Assembly (NCBI RefSeq): GCF_006716085.1
Contig: NZ_VFON01000001.1
Coordinates: 3,162,001 to 3,226,000, forward strand
Length of the DNA: 64,000 bases
Source: Leucobacter komagatae
GTDB taxonomy: Bacteria > Actinomycetota > Actinomycetes > Actinomycetales > Microbacteriaceae
Direction of reading: 5' to 3'
Position numbers and translations under genes: made by a program. This document shows, in pieces, positions 33,356 through 41,920 of the stretch (its first letter is position 1; the number at the start of each line of letters is the position of its first letter). The notes under the pieces are model-generated. The model saw nothing but the letters and a program-made list of their open reading frames with translations. It was not told where the DNA came from and made no database searches.

Positions 33356-35989
33356 TTACAGCACCTGGAAGGAGCGGTCGATCTGCAGGCCGCCCGACTT
33401 CACGAGGATGACGTAGTGAGCGACGCCAAGCTGCTGGAACGTGGTCGCGCTCCAGTTGCCCGATGCGTTCGCGAGGCCCTCACCGAGCAGGATGCCGGTC
33501 ACGTTCGAGCGCAGCTCGACCTTAGCGCCCGGGGTAGCCGTGCCCGTGAACGTGACGGGCCCGGGGGAGACCACGCCGTTCTCGGCCGGGGTGAGCACGT
33601 CGAGGTGGCCCTCGGCGGGCTTCTCTTTCACGGTGAACTGGCGGTCGATCCGCTGTCCATCCGACACTACCTGCACGCTGTAGAAATCAGGTGCGAGCGT
33701 GCGGGTGATGGTCGCGCTCCAATTGCCCGAAGCGTCTGCGGTGCCAACGCCCAGGAGCGAGCCGGTCACGTTCGAGCGAAGCTCGACGCGTGCGTTGTCT
33801 GCCGCCCTGCCGGTGAAGGTCACCGTGCCCGAGGTCAGCGTTGCGTTCTGTGCCGGCGAGCTTACGCTCAGCGGGCGCTGAAGCGGCTGCTCGCCGACCT
33901 CGAACGAGCGCTCAACACGAATCGTGCCGTTGGTGACGACGATGACGTAGCGAGCGGTGCCGAGCGCCCGGTTGGTATCCGCGGTCCAATCGCCGTTCGC
34001 GTTCGCGGTTGCCGAGCCGAGCAGAGCGCCGGTCACGTTCGAGCGCAGTTCGATGGCTGCACCCGCGTTCGCGGAGCCCGCGAAGGTCACGACGCCAGGG
34101 TCGACGACAGCGTTCTGTGCGGGGGAGGAGACGTTCAGGAAGCCCTCGGTCTGCTTCTCCTGCACCGTGAACTGCCGGTCGACGTTCTGCGTGCCAGCAA
34201 CGACACGAATGCTGTAGAAGTCAGGGCCCAGATTCTTGGTGATGTCGGCGCTCCAGTTGCCATTCGCGTCTGCGGTGGCAACCCCGAGGAGCGAGCTCGT
34301 GACGTTCGAGCGGAGCTCAACGCGGATGTGGGGCGTTGCGGTACCCGTGAACGTGATCTTCCCCGCATCGAGCGTGGCGTTCTGCGCGGGTGCGGTCACG
34401 GTGAGCGGGAGCACAACGGGTGCCTTCACGGTGAAGGCGCGCAGCACCTGCAGGCCGCCGTTCTTCACTGTCACGACGTACTGGCCAGCCGTGAGTGCGC
34501 GGTTGGTCGTCGCCGTCCACGTGCCATCGGCGCGGGCCGTCGTCGAGCCGAGCACGCCGCCGGTGTGGCTCGAGAGGAGCTCGATTGTCGCGCCCGGGTT
34601 GGCCTTGCCGGTGAAGGTGACGGTGCCCTCGGGCAGCTCGGCGCCCTCAGCGGGTGTGAGGACGTCGAGAACCTCGTCGGTGATGCCGGGGTTCAGCTCG
34701 ACGGTCGCGGTGGTCACGTTCGCGCCACGGCCGGTCTGCTCGGCGACGTAGGTGACGTTGTGCTTCACCACGTTTGCGACCTGGATGGTCCACATGCCGT
34801 TCGAGAGCACTGTCGCGCTTCCGACGCTGCCGGGCTTGCCCTTCTCCTGGAGCTGGACGCTGCCGCCCGGGACGCCACGTCCCTGGAACGTGACTGGTCC
34901 ACCCGGGTGGACCTGGCCGTTTGCCGGGGTGTCGATCGAGACGGCGCTGCCGTACTCGCCGAGCACCTCGATTGCGCCGGGTGCGGTCTCGCCGCCGACG
35001 ACCTGGCTCACGGTGTAGACCTGTGTGCCGCCCGCGCCGGGTGCGCGGAGCGCCGTCGAGAACCTGCCGGTGACAGCGTGCGCCGTCGTAGTGGTGACCT
35101 TGGTGCCGGCGCGCCAGATCTCTACGGTGGCGCCGGGGTGTGCGGTGCCGGAGACGGTGGCACTCTGGAATACGTCGCCTGCGAAGTCGATGCTTGCGGT
35201 GATCTCCGCAGCCTTCAGCGAGACCTCAACGGTTGCCGAGTCGGTGAGCGTGCCGCCCTCGTAGTGCTCGACGAACACCTGGTTCGCGCCGAGCTTCAGG
35301 CCGGTGACCTTGAATGACCAGGTGCCCTGGCTGTCGGCCCGCACCTCGTGGGTGCCGTTGATCACGACCGAGGCGCCCGGGTTGGCGCTGCCCTTCAGCA
35401 CCGCGGAGCGCGACGGCAGATCGGTCGACTCGACCAAGGCCGTGAAGCCCGGGTGCTCGAGCGTCATGTCGCGCAGGTCAAGCTGTGAGGTCGGCACGGG
35501 GGCGTTGCTCGCCGCGTACATGACCGAGTGGTCTGTGCCCGGGAAGCCGTAGCCCTGCACGCCGCGGCCTTCGCGCGAGGTGAGGATGCCTGCGGTCGTG
35601 AGGTTCCAGAGCTGCTCGGGTGACCCGTTGCAGGTTGCGAGCTTCATCGGGGTCCCTGAGACGGCGCAGAGGCCGGCCTCGTTGCGGATGACATCGGTCG
35701 TGCCGGGCTTCGGGAAGGTGTAGATACCTGCCGCGTCGCGCGCGCTTGAGTAGCTCCCGACTCGCGCCACGAGCGAGCCAGAGGAGTCACCGGCGTCAGC
35801 CATGATTCCGAGGCGGGTCTCGTTGTGGTGGTCAACGACAAATTTGCCCTTGAGCCGGCCCTCGCCCGTCGCGGCGTACGCCGTGCTGTCGGCGAATACT
35901 GGCCCGACTCCGACGGAAAGCCCAGTAAACGCCAGCGTTGCGGCCAGCCCGGCCCCAACGAGTCGGCGTTTGTGTTGTCTTTGCGACAT
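33356..35989 (-). CDS. Secreted multi-domain surface protein with Ig-like repeats, copy 2
   Basis: Paralogue of the protein at 30208, 877 residues, same order of parts. Signal peptide to about residue 40 (AYAATGEG), then the N-terminal domain from GRLKGKFVVDHHNETRLGIM with its own ricin-like GLCAVSGTPMKLATCN, three divergent Ig-like modules, and five regular modules of about 88 residues to the end. Both share the linker EQTGRGANVTTA-VE-NPGIT before the regular modules. Again no sorting signal or lipobox. Identity to copy 1 is partial, so the duplication is old or under selection for divergence. Faces copy 1 tail to tail. Start ATG follows a plausible AAAGGTAAAG. Confidence 0.8.
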   Translation of the reverse strand: MSQRQHKRRLVGAGLAATLAFTGLSVGVGPVFADSTAYAATGEGRLKGKFVVDHHNETRLGIMADAGDSSGSLVARVGSYSSARDAAGIYTFPKPGTTDVIRNEAGLCAVSGTPMKLATCNGSPEQLWNLTTAGILTSREGRGVQGYGFPGTDHSVMYAASNAPVPTSQLDLRDMTLEHPGFTALVESTDLPSRSAVLKGSANPGASVVINGTHEVRADSQGTWSFKVTGLKLGANQVFVEHYEGGTLTDSATVEVSLKAAEITASIDFAGDVFQSATVSGTAHPGATVEIWRAGTKVTTTTAHAVTGRFSTALRAPGAGGTQVYTVSQVVGGETAPGAIEVLGEYGSAVSIDTPANGQVHPGGPVTFQGRGVPGGSVQLQEKGKPGSVGSATVLSNGMWTIQVANVVKHNVTYVAEQTGRGANVTTATVELNPGITDEVLDVLTPAEGAELPEGTVTFTGKANPGATIELLSSHTGGVLGSTTARADGTWTATTNRALTAGQYVVTVKNGGLQVLRAFTVKAPVVLPLTVTAPAQNATLDAGKITFTGTATPHIRVELRSNVTSSLLGVATADANGNWSADITKNLGPDFYSIRVVAGTQNVDRQFTVQEKQTEGFLNVSSPAQNAVVDPGVVTFAGSANAGAAIELRSNVTGALLGSATANANGDWTADTNRALGTARYVIVVTNGTIRVERSFEVGEQPLQRPLSVSSPAQNATLTSGTVTFTGRAADNARVELRSNVTGSLLGVGTADASGNWSATITRTLAPDFYSVQVVSDGQRIDRQFTVKEKPAEGHLDVLTPAENGVVSPGPVTFTGTATPGAKVELRSNVTGILLGEGLANASGNWSATTFQQLGVAHYVILVKSGGLQIDRSFQVL

Positions 35990-36133
35990 ATACCTTTACC
36001 TCTCAGACTGCATGTTCGTGTCGGCAGCGCCAACACGCGCACAACCCGCCTGCTCGCAGAGGTTGCCCGGAGAAGCAGGTCACGCTCAGTCCAGTATGTG
36101 AAATTCTAGTATTTCTGTCAATTTAGGCGAGGC
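35990..36133 (-). promoter_or_regulatory. Promoter region of surface-protein gene 2 with AT-rich element
   Basis: On the minus strand, AATACTAGAATTTC (plus-strand 36100-36113) lies about 110 bases before the start; with its flanks it forms GAAAT...ATTTC arms (36100-36115). The same kind of element precedes surface gene 1 and the flippase gene in the same orientation. Confidence 0.5.
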
Positions 36134-37246
36134 TTATTTGCGTGTTGCTATGAGGAGGTTTTCGATCTCCGGCACAATGCGACCGGTGGTGAACCGAGAG
36201 GCGCTGGCGATCGCGGCCGCGCCAACGGTCGTGCGGCGCATCGGCTCGTCGATGAGGCGGCGGATGGCGAGGGTGAGGCCGCTCGCGCTCCCCGCCGGGT
36301 AGGTCTCGCAGTCGACCCCTGGCGTCAGGAGTTCAACGGCCCCGGCGTTTGCAGCGACGACCGTTGGTCGCCCGGCGGCAAGTGACTCGATGATCACCTG
36401 GCCGAAGGGCTCTGGGCGCGTGCTCGTGTGCAGCACAATGTCTGCGTGCCGAATGATTTCATCTGGCCTGTCGACGTGCCCGAGGAAGTGGACGAACGGG
36501 GTGAGGCGCAGGTCAGCGACCGCTTGTTTGAGCCGCGCGAGATACTCGTCGTCCCCCGGGAACTGGGTGTCGCCGGCGATGTCGAGCTCGACGGGGTGGC
36601 CCGCGGACCTGAGGGTCGAGAGGGCCCTGATTGCGAGATCCTGCCCCTTCCATTCGGTGATTCGGCCGAGCACGAGCAGCCTGATCGGCTGGCCTGGCGC
36701 CCGGGCCCGCTCGGCGCTGGGTGGCGCCGCTTGCTCGGGGGTGTCGATTGGGCAGGCGACGGTCGCCCAGGCGAGCCGCGCGGCCCAACCGGCCGACTGC
36801 TTGGTGAGCGTGGAGTTCGCGATGCGGGTGGATGGGAGCGTGGCAAAGGCTGTGCGGAGGGCGAGCGAGGGGAGGGGGCCGTGGGCGGGCGCGCCCAGGA
36901 GGTCGTGGGCGTGGGAGATGACGGGGATGCGCGCCAGCCTGCCGGCGATACCGCCAAGGAGGTGGGCCTTGGCCGAGTGGGTGTAGACGCGGTCGACGTT
37001 GCGCCCGCGGAGGGTCGCGGCGAGGCCCCGTGCGTACCTCCAGGGCCGCACGCGAGCGCCCTCCCCGGCGCGAAGCGGCACGACCAGCGTCTCGATACCG
37101 CGTTCGCGCAGGATCTGTTCGAGCGGCCCGTGCTCGCCAAGGATCACGAGCGGTCGCACTTGCGTCATTGCTGCGGCGACTCGCGCGACGAGCAGCTCGG
37201 CGCCGGATGGGCGGGCGCTGTGGGTGAAGAAAGCAACGGTGAGCAT
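36134..37246 (-). CDS. Glycosyltransferase family 4
   Basis: GT-B glycosyltransferase of 370 residues. The N-terminal acceptor domain begins FFTHSARPSGAELLVARVA. The donor domain has LLVLGRITEWKGQDLAIRAL and the nucleotide-sugar motif with the two Glu residues, RPEPFGQVIIESLAAGRPTV. It probably adds a sugar to the lipid-linked repeat unit of the exopolysaccharide. GGAG lies 4-7 bases before the ATG. Divergent from the LCP gene over only 42 bases. Confidence 0.9.
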   Translation of the reverse strand: MLTVAFFTHSARPSGAELLVARVAAAMTQVRPLVILGEHGPLEQILRERGIETLVVPLRAGEGARVRPWRYARGLAATLRGRNVDRVYTHSAKAHLLGGIAGRLARIPVISHAHDLLGAPAHGPLPSLALRTAFATLPSTRIANSTLTKQSAGWAARLAWATVACPIDTPEQAAPPSAERARAPGQPIRLLVLGRITEWKGQDLAIRALSTLRSAGHPVELDIAGDTQFPGDDEYLARLKQAVADLRLTPFVHFLGHVDRPDEIIRHADIVLHTSTRPEPFGQVIIESLAAGRPTVVAANAGAVELLTPGVDCETYPAGSASGLTLAIRRLIDEPMRRTTVGAAAIASASRFTTGRIVPEIENLLIATRK

Positions 37247-37288
37247 GGGGCTCCAGGTCTCAAGGAAAGCAAATGATATATTAGCATT
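37247..37288. promoter_or_regulatory. Compact divergent promoter with 11-mer TGATATATTAG
   Basis: TGATATATTAG at 37274-37284 includes a TATATT -10 box (37277-37282) that ends six bases before the GTG of the LCP gene, with no ribosome binding site: the LCP mRNA is probably leaderless. The same 11-mer occurs on the minus strand at 46951-46961 before the second GntR gene. Confidence 0.55.
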
Positions 37289-38344
37289 GTGAAATTTGAA
37301 ACCGATTCAGGGGCGGACGATGGCCGGCCCGCAGCCCCCAAGCGGCGAAGCCGCCGTTCGCGAATCGCGCTAACCGTCGGGGCTCTTGTCGTCGCGCTTA
37401 TCGCGATCGCAGCCGGCGCAGTCGGCCTGTTCCTCAACAATCTCGTGAACGTGTTTGAGGGCCAGGTCGACGTGCTCACCACCTCCGAAGCGTTCCCCGC
37501 GGAGGAGGGGCGGCCCGAGCCGAGCAGCGATGGCGCGCTGAACATCCTGCTGCTCGCGTCCGACTCACGGGGCGACGTTGCAGAGGTGGCGAAAGACCCG
37601 GAGGACACGAGCGCCACGGACCAACGCTCGGACGTCTTAATGGTGGTGCACCTCGGCGCTGATCGCTCGCAGGTTCAGGTCATGTCGATCATGCGTGACA
37701 GCTTCGTCGAGGTGCCCGGTCACGGCAAGGCCAAGATCAACGCCGCCCTGTCGTGGGGAGGTACACCACTCGCGGTGCAGACCGTCGAGGGGCTCCTCGG
37801 GGTGCGGATCGATCACGTCGCGCTCATCGGCTTTGACGGGTTCGCGCAGATGACGGACGCGCTGGGCGGCGTGACCGTCAACGTGCCCGAAGCGTTCGAC
37901 GAGGGCGGGTACAGGTTCACCGCGGGCGAGACGACGATGGGCGGAGACCAAGCGCTCGTGTTCGTGAGGCAGCGCTACGCATTTGCAGACGGCGACTTCC
38001 AGCGCGTCAAGAATCAGCAGGCGTTCATTCGCTCGCTCGCTGAGAACGCGGTGAGTCGCGGGACGTTTACGAACCCGGCGAAACTCAGCGACCTCGTCAC
38101 CGCGGTGGCGCAGAACCTCTCAGTCGACCCCGAGCTCACGCCGCAGCGCATGATCGATCTCGGGCTGAGCATGCGTGGCCTCGACCCCGCAAACATCGCC
38201 TACTTCACGGTGCCCGCGACGGGCACGGGCATGGAGGGCGACCAGTCGGTTGTCTACCTTGATGAGGCGTCACTCGAGCAGTTGCGCACCGCGCTCGCGA
38301 ACGACACGGTTGACGAGTTCCTCGCCGCACGCATCGGAGGGTGA
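37289..38344 (+). CDS. LytR-CpsA-Psr (LCP) family protein
   Basis: Membrane-anchored transferase of 351 residues. One N-terminal membrane helix (about 31-52, LTVGALVVALIAIAAGAVGLFL) follows a basic tail; the LCP catalytic domain outside the membrane has LNILLLASDSRGD, RSDVLMVVHLGADRSQVQVMSIMRDSFV, INAALSWGGTPLAVQTVEGL and VFVRQRYAFADGDFQRVKNQQ. LCP enzymes move glycopolymers from lipid carriers to peptidoglycan. In this cluster it would attach the exopolysaccharide to the wall. GTG start without a ribosome binding site, close behind a -10 box. Confidence 0.92.
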   Translation: MKFETDSGADDGRPAAPKRRSRRSRIALTVGALVVALIAIAAGAVGLFLNNLVNVFEGQVDVLTTSEAFPAEEGRPEPSSDGALNILLLASDSRGDVAEVAKDPEDTSATDQRSDVLMVVHLGADRSQVQVMSIMRDSFVEVPGHGKAKINAALSWGGTPLAVQTVEGLLGVRIDHVALIGFDGFAQMTDALGGVTVNVPEAFDEGGYRFTAGETTMGGDQALVFVRQRYAFADGDFQRVKNQQAFIRSLAENAVSRGTFTNPAKLSDLVTAVAQNLSVDPELTPQRMIDLGLSMRGLDPANIAYFTVPATGTGMEGDQSVVYLDEASLEQLRTALANDTVDEFLAARIGG

Positions 38345-38367
38345 GCGCCCGCGGATGCTCCGTCAGG

Positions 38368-39243
38368 CTATCCGCGGAGCATCTGCGGCGCCGCGAGGAC
38401 GTGCCCGATGAACCTGCCGGAGCGCGTCGACAGCTTGGCGCGGTACCCGCCGCCGAACGGCGCTTGCACGAGCGCGACGGCCACACCGGCCGCTTCGCGG
38501 AGCAGGTCTCGGAGCGACCACAGCGCTCCGTGTTCTCGGTGGCGGTGAAGGAGCGGGACGTCGAAGTGCGCGTCTTCCCGCGCCTGCTGAAAGAGCGCAT
38601 CACCTGACTCTCGCCGGCGCACGGAGAGCAGGGCCCCCGGCGCTAGCGCGACCCGCGCGCCCGAGTATTGGGCCCGCCACGAGAAGTCGACGTCTTCGCT
38701 GCGGTCGAACGACTCGTCGAAACCGTCAAGGCGCTCGAGCAGGGCCCGGTGGGCCCCGAGGTTGCCGCTCGGCACGAACGGCAGGTGGCGAAACTTTCGC
38801 GGCAGCGAGGCAACGCCCACCTCACCCCAGGTGCCGACGCCGCCCGGGTTGAGGCGCTTGTAGTCGAAGACGCCGCTCGCCAGCTCGGCCGATTCGAGCT
38901 CGCCTACGAGCCCCGCGAGCCAGGTGGGGCCGACAAGGTCGTCGGCGTCGCAGAAGACGACGAACGTCGCCGCCGTCGACCGCCAGCCGGCGTTGCGAGC
39001 GTGACTTGGGCCGCGGCGTTCCGAGGAGTCAATCGCGCGAACACGCCAGTTGGCGGGCCACTCCACCCGCGCGGTGAGCCGCTCGACCTCTGCTTGGTCA
39101 GAGCCGTTGCAGCTCAGTACGACCTCGACCCCGGCCTCGAGAGGATCCTCTTGCCCCGCGAGCGCGGCGAGCTGCTCGGGCAGGTGCCCGTAGTCTGGGC
39201 CGACCGGGATCACGATCGCGACGCTCACCTCGAACCCCTTCAC
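38368..39243 (-). CDS. Glycosyltransferase family 2
   Basis: GT-A fold transferase of 291 residues: N-terminal VSVAIVIPVGPDY, the region GPSHARNAGWRSTAATFVVF, the DxD-type metal-binding CDADD, SGNLGAHRALLERLDGFDES and the ED motif SEDVDFSWR that contains the catalytic base. The C-terminal part may lie along the membrane. Its start overlaps the pyruvyl transferase stop (ATGA), so flippase, pyruvyl transferase and this enzyme form one operon. Adds a sugar to the repeat unit. Confidence 0.9.
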   Translation of the reverse strand: MKGFEVSVAIVIPVGPDYGHLPEQLAALAGQEDPLEAGVEVVLSCNGSDQAEVERLTARVEWPANWRVRAIDSSERRGPSHARNAGWRSTAATFVVFCDADDLVGPTWLAGLVGELESAELASGVFDYKRLNPGGVGTWGEVGVASLPRKFRHLPFVPSGNLGAHRALLERLDGFDESFDRSEDVDFSWRAQYSGARVALAPGALLSVRRRESGDALFQQAREDAHFDVPLLHRHREHGALWSLRDLLREAAGVAVALVQAPFGGGYRAKLSTRSGRFIGHVLAAPQMLRG

Positions 39244-40334
39244 GCCGCTTCCCCCCGCGCGGCAGCGACGGCGGGAACGAGCGGGCGATCCTCACCGTCG
39301 AGCCACCCCCGAATGCGGCTGGCGGCCTCGGCGAGGGTGCGCTGGTGCTCGGCCACGCGCCCGGCAATGTGGCCGAGCGAGCGCTCATCAGTGCTCGCGA
39401 GCACCGCGGACGTGATCTCCGCGGCAGTGCTTGACGTCTGCAGCGAGGTGCGCTCTCCGGTGACGCTCAGCCAGAAGTCGTCGCACTTACTCGCGTAGGC
39501 GAGCGGAGTCGCGGCGACGCCAGCTGCGACGGCCGCGACGGTTCCGTGGAGCCGCTCCGAGACGAAGGCGCGCGTGCCAGCGATCGCGTTCATCATGCCG
39601 AGCACATCGCCAGAGAACTGCTCGACCGGAACGTCCCCGAGCACCCCGCGGAGGGCGTCATTGACGGGCGCGTCCGCGTCCGTCATCTGGAAGAGTACGA
39701 TGCCGGCGTTCATGCGCTCGGCGGCATCTTTCACCCCTCGGGCGACCTCGGCAACGTTGAACCTGCTGCTGCCCTCGGAGCCCAGGCAGAGCCCGATCGA
39801 CTCACGTCGGCGCGGGGAGAGTTCGACGACCGCGGGATAGCCCAGCGCCGGGTCCCCGATGACGGGGCTCGGGCGGAGCTCAGCGGCGCAGGCCGACGCC
39901 GTGAGCGGGCGGCGCACCCCGAGCAGGTCGAACCCGGCGATCTCGCGCCAGGCCTGCCAGTCATGGGGCTGCCTGTCGAGCGTGAACGCGTCGCCAACCT
40001 CGGCGGCGCCAGCGCCCGCCGCGAACATCCGCTTGGCGCCGAACATGCGCTGCGCAAGCTTCGCGTGCTCCGCCCACGTGCCGAACCCGACGGTCGTGCC
40101 GCCGCCCAGCAAGATGGCGCGCTCACTGCCCATGAGCCGGATCCGGGATGGGATGAACGCAGCGGCCTCCTTCACAAGGTAGCGGCCGAGGCTGAGGGGA
40201 GCTGTCGCGTCGAGCGGGGCGTCGAGCGCGGCCTTCCAATAGTCGTAGATCAGTTCGTCGCCGAAATTGGCGTTGTCCTGCCAGCCGAGGTAGACGAGCT
40301 CTCGCCTACGGGTCGTATTCACGGATGCCTCCAT
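39240..40334 (-). CDS. Polysaccharide pyruvyl transferase family protein
   Basis: Protein of 364 residues of the WcaK/CsaB type: N-terminal VYLGWQDNANFGDELIYDYW, central LGVRRPLTASACAAELRPSPVIGDPAL and C-terminal VSERLHGTVAAVAAGV with the conserved Arg-His. Family members transfer pyruvate from phosphoenolpyruvate to a sugar as a ketal, adding negative charge to the polymer. Some members have other roles, for example glycosyl transfer in export pathways. Overlaps the flippase stop by one base and the GT2 start by four. Confidence 0.87.
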   Translation of the reverse strand: MEASVNTTRRRELVYLGWQDNANFGDELIYDYWKAALDAPLDATAPLSLGRYLVKEAAAFIPSRIRLMGSERAILLGGGTTVGFGTWAEHAKLAQRMFGAKRMFAAGAGAAEVGDAFTLDRQPHDWQAWREIAGFDLLGVRRPLTASACAAELRPSPVIGDPALGYPAVVELSPRRRESIGLCLGSEGSSRFNVAEVARGVKDAAERMNAGIVLFQMTDADAPVNDALRGVLGDVPVEQFSGDVLGMMNAIAGTRAFVSERLHGTVAAVAAGVAATPLAYASKCDDFWLSVTGERTSLQTSSTAAEITSAVLASTDERSLGHIAGRVAEHQRTLAEAASRIRGWLDGEDRPLVPAVAAARGEAA

Positions 40335-41824
40335 CAGTCTGAGTCAGGGGTGCGCTTGCGCACGAGCGCAAGGAGAGAGCGCGCCGAAGCGCGGATCGGC
40401 GGGATGCCCGCAATCGCGGCCCCAGCCACGGCCAGCGCGACGCCGCCGCCCAACAGCAGCCGAACGAGCGGTGTTCCTGTGAAGCTGATCGCGAGCGCGG
40501 CGGACCCCGCCGCAAGGACGGTGACGACCGTGGGCCAGAGGAGCGGGCCGAGCACATCACCGGCGCGCAGCGGGGAGCGGCGGCACGCGAGCACGAGCGC
40601 GGGCACGGTCGAGGCGAGCGACGCGGCGCTCACGGCGATCGCCATGCCGCCCGCGCCGTGCTGGAGGCCGAGCAGGATCGCAGGGATCGTGAACACCGCG
40701 ATGCCGACGGTGAGCGCCGACTGCGCGCGAGCGTTTCCCGTCGACACGAACACCCAGGAGGCGGCGAAGACGAGCGGCGCGGCAAACCCGACGCCGAGCA
40801 GCAGCCGCATCAGCGCGGCCGACGCGAGCCAGGCCTCGCCGAAGAGGATCCCGATGATCTCAGGCGCGAGGAGCGCGACGAGGGCGAGAACGGGCCACAG
40901 GACGAGCGTGAAGAGTGCGAGCACTCGCCTGAAGTAGTTCCTGTAGCGCTCACCCTCTCCCTGGAGCCGGCTCAGGCCGGGGATGATGACGCGCTGCAGC
41001 GGCGCACTGAGCTGGGCGACGGGGAGCTGGATGAGCTGCATCGCCTGCGCGTACATGCCGACGGCCGCCGAGCTGCCCGCGGCGCCAAGGAGCACGCGGT
41101 CGAGGTTCTGGGAGACGTAGCGCGCCGTCTGCGTGACCGCTGCGTTGAGGCCGAAACTCACGTAGGGGCGGGCGGCTTCTCGCGGCGCGGGCCGCGTCGG
41201 CCGCCACCGCCCGACGATGAGCACCGCGCCGCACTGCACCGCCGCGACCGCGACGGCTTGCCAAACCAGGCTTGCCGCGCCCCAGCCGGTGACCGCGAGG
41301 GCGACTGCGACAGCGCACCCGAGGGCGGCTGCGCCAAAATCGATTGCTGCGAGTGCGTGGAAACGGAGATTCCGCGAGAACAGCGCGGTCGGAACCGCAG
41401 CGACGCCCGCGCACACGAGCACGGCCGCGAGTGCGGGGGAATACGTCGCGACCCGTTGGTCACCGATGAGCGAGCCAACAGCCGGGGCCGCAGCGACGAG
41501 CGCAACGCCAAGAACAGCCCCGACGGCGCAGCTGATGAAGTGCACCCGGCTGGCGATGGCGTCGGTGAGATCTCGCCGCTGCAGTACGGCCGAGGCAAGG
41601 CCCGAGCCGCGGAGCAGCTCTGAGATTGAACTAAACACGAGAACGATTGCGGCAAACCCGTACTCAACGGGGCCGATAATCCGCGCGACGATGATGACCG
41701 TGCCAAACTGCAGCACGAAGCGTCCCCAAACGCCGATAGCGGTGCTGATTCCGCCGCGAGCTAGCGCCGTCGCGAGCCTTGGCGATGACGGGTTCGCGGG
41801 AGGCATGGAGGATCGATCTTTCAT
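40334..41824 (-). CDS. Polysaccharide flippase (Wzx/MATE-like)
   Basis: Integral membrane protein of 496 residues with 12-14 hydrophobic segments. Family features: GVWGRFVLQFGTVIIVARIIGPVEYGFAAIVLVF at the start and RYVSQNLDRVLLGAAGSSAAVGMYAQAMQLIQLPV in the middle. It should move the lipid-linked repeat unit across the membrane for polymerisation. First gene of a three-gene minus-strand operon, just behind an AT-rich element (41832-41847) that contains TATACT and AGTATACT. Confidence 0.9.
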   Translation of the reverse strand: MKDRSSMPPANPSSPRLATALARGGISTAIGVWGRFVLQFGTVIIVARIIGPVEYGFAAIVLVFSSISELLRGSGLASAVLQRRDLTDAIASRVHFISCAVGAVLGVALVAAAPAVGSLIGDQRVATYSPALAAVLVCAGVAAVPTALFSRNLRFHALAAIDFGAAALGCAVAVALAVTGWGAASLVWQAVAVAAVQCGAVLIVGRWRPTRPAPREAARPYVSFGLNAAVTQTARYVSQNLDRVLLGAAGSSAAVGMYAQAMQLIQLPVAQLSAPLQRVIIPGLSRLQGEGERYRNYFRRVLALFTLVLWPVLALVALLAPEIIGILFGEAWLASAALMRLLLGVGFAAPLVFAASWVFVSTGNARAQSALTVGIAVFTIPAILLGLQHGAGGMAIAVSAASLASTVPALVLACRRSPLRAGDVLGPLLWPTVVTVLAAGSAALAISFTGTPLVRLLLGGGVALAVAGAAIAGIPPIRASARSLLALVRKRTPDSD

Positions 41825-41831
41825 ATATGCA

Positions 41832-41847
41832 GAAATTTCAGTATACT
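41832..41847 (-). promoter_or_regulatory. AT-rich promoter/operator element before the flippase gene
   Basis: Two adjacent perfect palindromes, GAAATTTC (41832-41839) and AGTATACT (41840-41847). Read on the minus strand it contains TATACTGAAATTTC, the same element as at 30110 and 36100. TATACT is a near-consensus -10 box 16 bases before the flippase ATG. Confidence 0.55.
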
Positions 41848-41920
41848 ATCCCTTTGGGTGAAGTGCCACACACCGGAGCGGTGGCGACAACGGACATCGG
41901 CCGGAGGTGACGAGAAGAGT

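Noticed and set aside
33416..35317. Plus-strand open frame of 633 codons
   Set aside because: Antisense to surface-protein gene 2. Its repeats only reflect the repeats of the real gene.
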